Shown here piece by piece: positions 24,865 to 25,233 of a stretch of 25,233 nt of DNA. How positions within the stretch are numbered: the stretch's first letter is position 1; each line of letters starts with the position of its first letter. Origin of the DNA: Comamonadaceae bacterium (GTDB taxonomy: Bacteria; Pseudomonadota; Gammaproteobacteria; Burkholderiales; Burkholderiaceae). The stretch lies in assembly GCA_947484245.1 (NCBI GenBank), contig CANKOT010000024.1, positions 1 through 25,233 of the forward strand, written 5' to 3'. The notes beneath the pieces were generated by a model that saw only the letters and a program-made list of their open reading frames with translations, was not told the DNA's origin and searched no databases. The position numbers and the translations under genes are program-made.

Positions 24865-24886
24865 TCTGTCCAAACGCCCTTATCAT
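24858..24886 (+). promoter_or_regulatory. groESL promoter (sigma-32-like, overlapping a sigma-70-like pair)
   Basis: CTTGAA (24858-24863), 13 nt, then CCCTTATC (24877-24884) resembles a heat-shock sigma-32 promoter. TTGAAA (24859-24864) and TATCAT (24881-24886) with 16-nt spacing make an overlapping sigma-70 match. Both place the transcription start in or near the CIRCE operator. Confidence 0.6.
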
Positions 24887-24912
24887 TAGCACTCGCAGGA
24901 GATGAGTGCTAA
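24886..24912. promoter_or_regulatory. CIRCE operator (HrcA binding site)
   Basis: A perfect match to the CIRCE consensus: TTAGCACTC (24886-24894), 9 nt, GAGTGCTAA (24904-24912). HrcA binds this dyad and represses groESL; heat shock relieves it. It lies 88 bp before the groES ATG and overlaps the promoter start region, as expected. Confidence 0.97.
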
Positions 24913-24939
24913 CAATCACAGCACCCTCCAAAGAACCCT

Positions 24940-24972
24940 AAAGTATTCAATTTTGAATACTTTTTGTTTTTT
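24940..24972 (+). other. AU-rich terminator-like hairpin in the groES leader
   Basis: AAAGTATTCAA (24940-24950) and TTGAATACTTT (24953-24963) form an 11-bp perfect dyad, followed by a T-rich run to 24972. It sits after CIRCE and 18 bp before the groES ribosome binding site. It may be an attenuator, a thermosensitive RNA structure or simple AT-rich leader. Confidence 0.55.
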
Positions 24973-24999
24973 AACCTTGTTTCATATTTAGGAGATGCA

Positions 25000-25233
25000 A
25001 TGAAACTACGTCCTCTCGGCGATCGCGTGATCGTTAAACGTGTCGAAAGCGAAACCAAAACAGCCTCTGGCATCGTGATTCCTGATGCAGCTGCTGAAAA
25101 GCCCGATCAAGGCGAAGTCTTGGCCGTTGGCCCAGGCAAGCGCAATGACAAAGGCGAAGTCTTGGCCATGAACGTGAAAGTCGGCGACCGCGTGTTGTTC
25201 GGCAAATACAGCGGCCAAACCGTCAAGGTCATG
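25000..25233 (+). CDS. groES: Co-chaperonin GroES, N-terminal part (window edge)
   Basis: The first 78 codons, running off the right edge; complete GroES is about 96 residues. [20 protein letters not shown], the mobile loop [11 protein letters not shown], then [17 protein letters not shown] and [19 protein letters not shown] are unmistakable. GroES caps the GroEL chamber during folding. The ATG at 25000 has AGGAG at 24990-24994. It is preceded by CIRCE and a heat-shock type promoter, and groEL is expected beyond the edge. Confidence 0.97.
   Translation, partial: MKLRPLGDRVIVKRVESETKTASGIVIPDAAAEKPDQGEVLAVGPGKRNDKGEVLAMNVKVGDRVLFGKYSGQTVKVM

Overview
The window looks like chromosomal DNA of a betaproteobacterium of the order Burkholderiales, most likely family Comamonadaceae (a freshwater Limnohabitans/Rhodoferax-like lineage). 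This is inferred from gene order (mrcA divergent from pilMNOPQ-aroK-aroB-dgt, then gltB; cyaY/lptM/lysA; engB next to cytochrome c4; two lpxL-type genes next to metK; a TctC/Bug protein), the protein sequences, moderate GC and the HrcA/CIRCE control of groES. No tRNA, rRNA, CRISPR array or prophage was seen.

Region 1 (1-10311, all minus strand): a tightly packed run of genes, most overlapping by about 4 nt. It begins with four type IV pilus alignment-complex/secretin genes (a short PilM, PilN, a PilO-PilP fusion and a secretin). It continues into aroK, aroB, dgt, an MFS transporter, a DUF1415 protein and a PF13679 methyltransferase. A REP-associated tyrosine transposase (RAYT) element with 25-bp exact inverted ends separates this run from the 5' end of gltB. 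The pilus genes are strongly reduced, and the secretin gene carries a single in-frame TAA at codon 45 in an otherwise open frame. This is the most notable observation in the window.

Region 2 (10380-14601): mrcA (PBP1A) on the plus strand, convergent cyaY, then lptM-lysA as an overlapping pair. The cyaY and lptM start codons are only 13 bp apart, head to head.

Region 3 (14629-18781): the msrP-msrQ periplasmic methionine sulfoxide repair pair and a cytochrome c4 with a clear intrinsic terminator on the minus strand. Divergent from these, engB and an alpha/beta hydrolase lie on the plus strand.

Region 4 (18754-22754): two overlapping LpxL-type acyltransferases (minus), then metK (plus) behind a roughly 190-nt leader rich in hairpins, and a convergent fumarylacetoacetate hydrolase family gene (minus).

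Region 5 (22755-25233): a candidate 36-codon small ORF, a TctC/Bug-type solute-binding protein, a ModA-like binding protein without a signal peptide, and the start of groES. The groES control region contains a perfect CIRCE operator, a dyad overlapping the -35 element and an AU-rich terminator-like hairpin in the leader.
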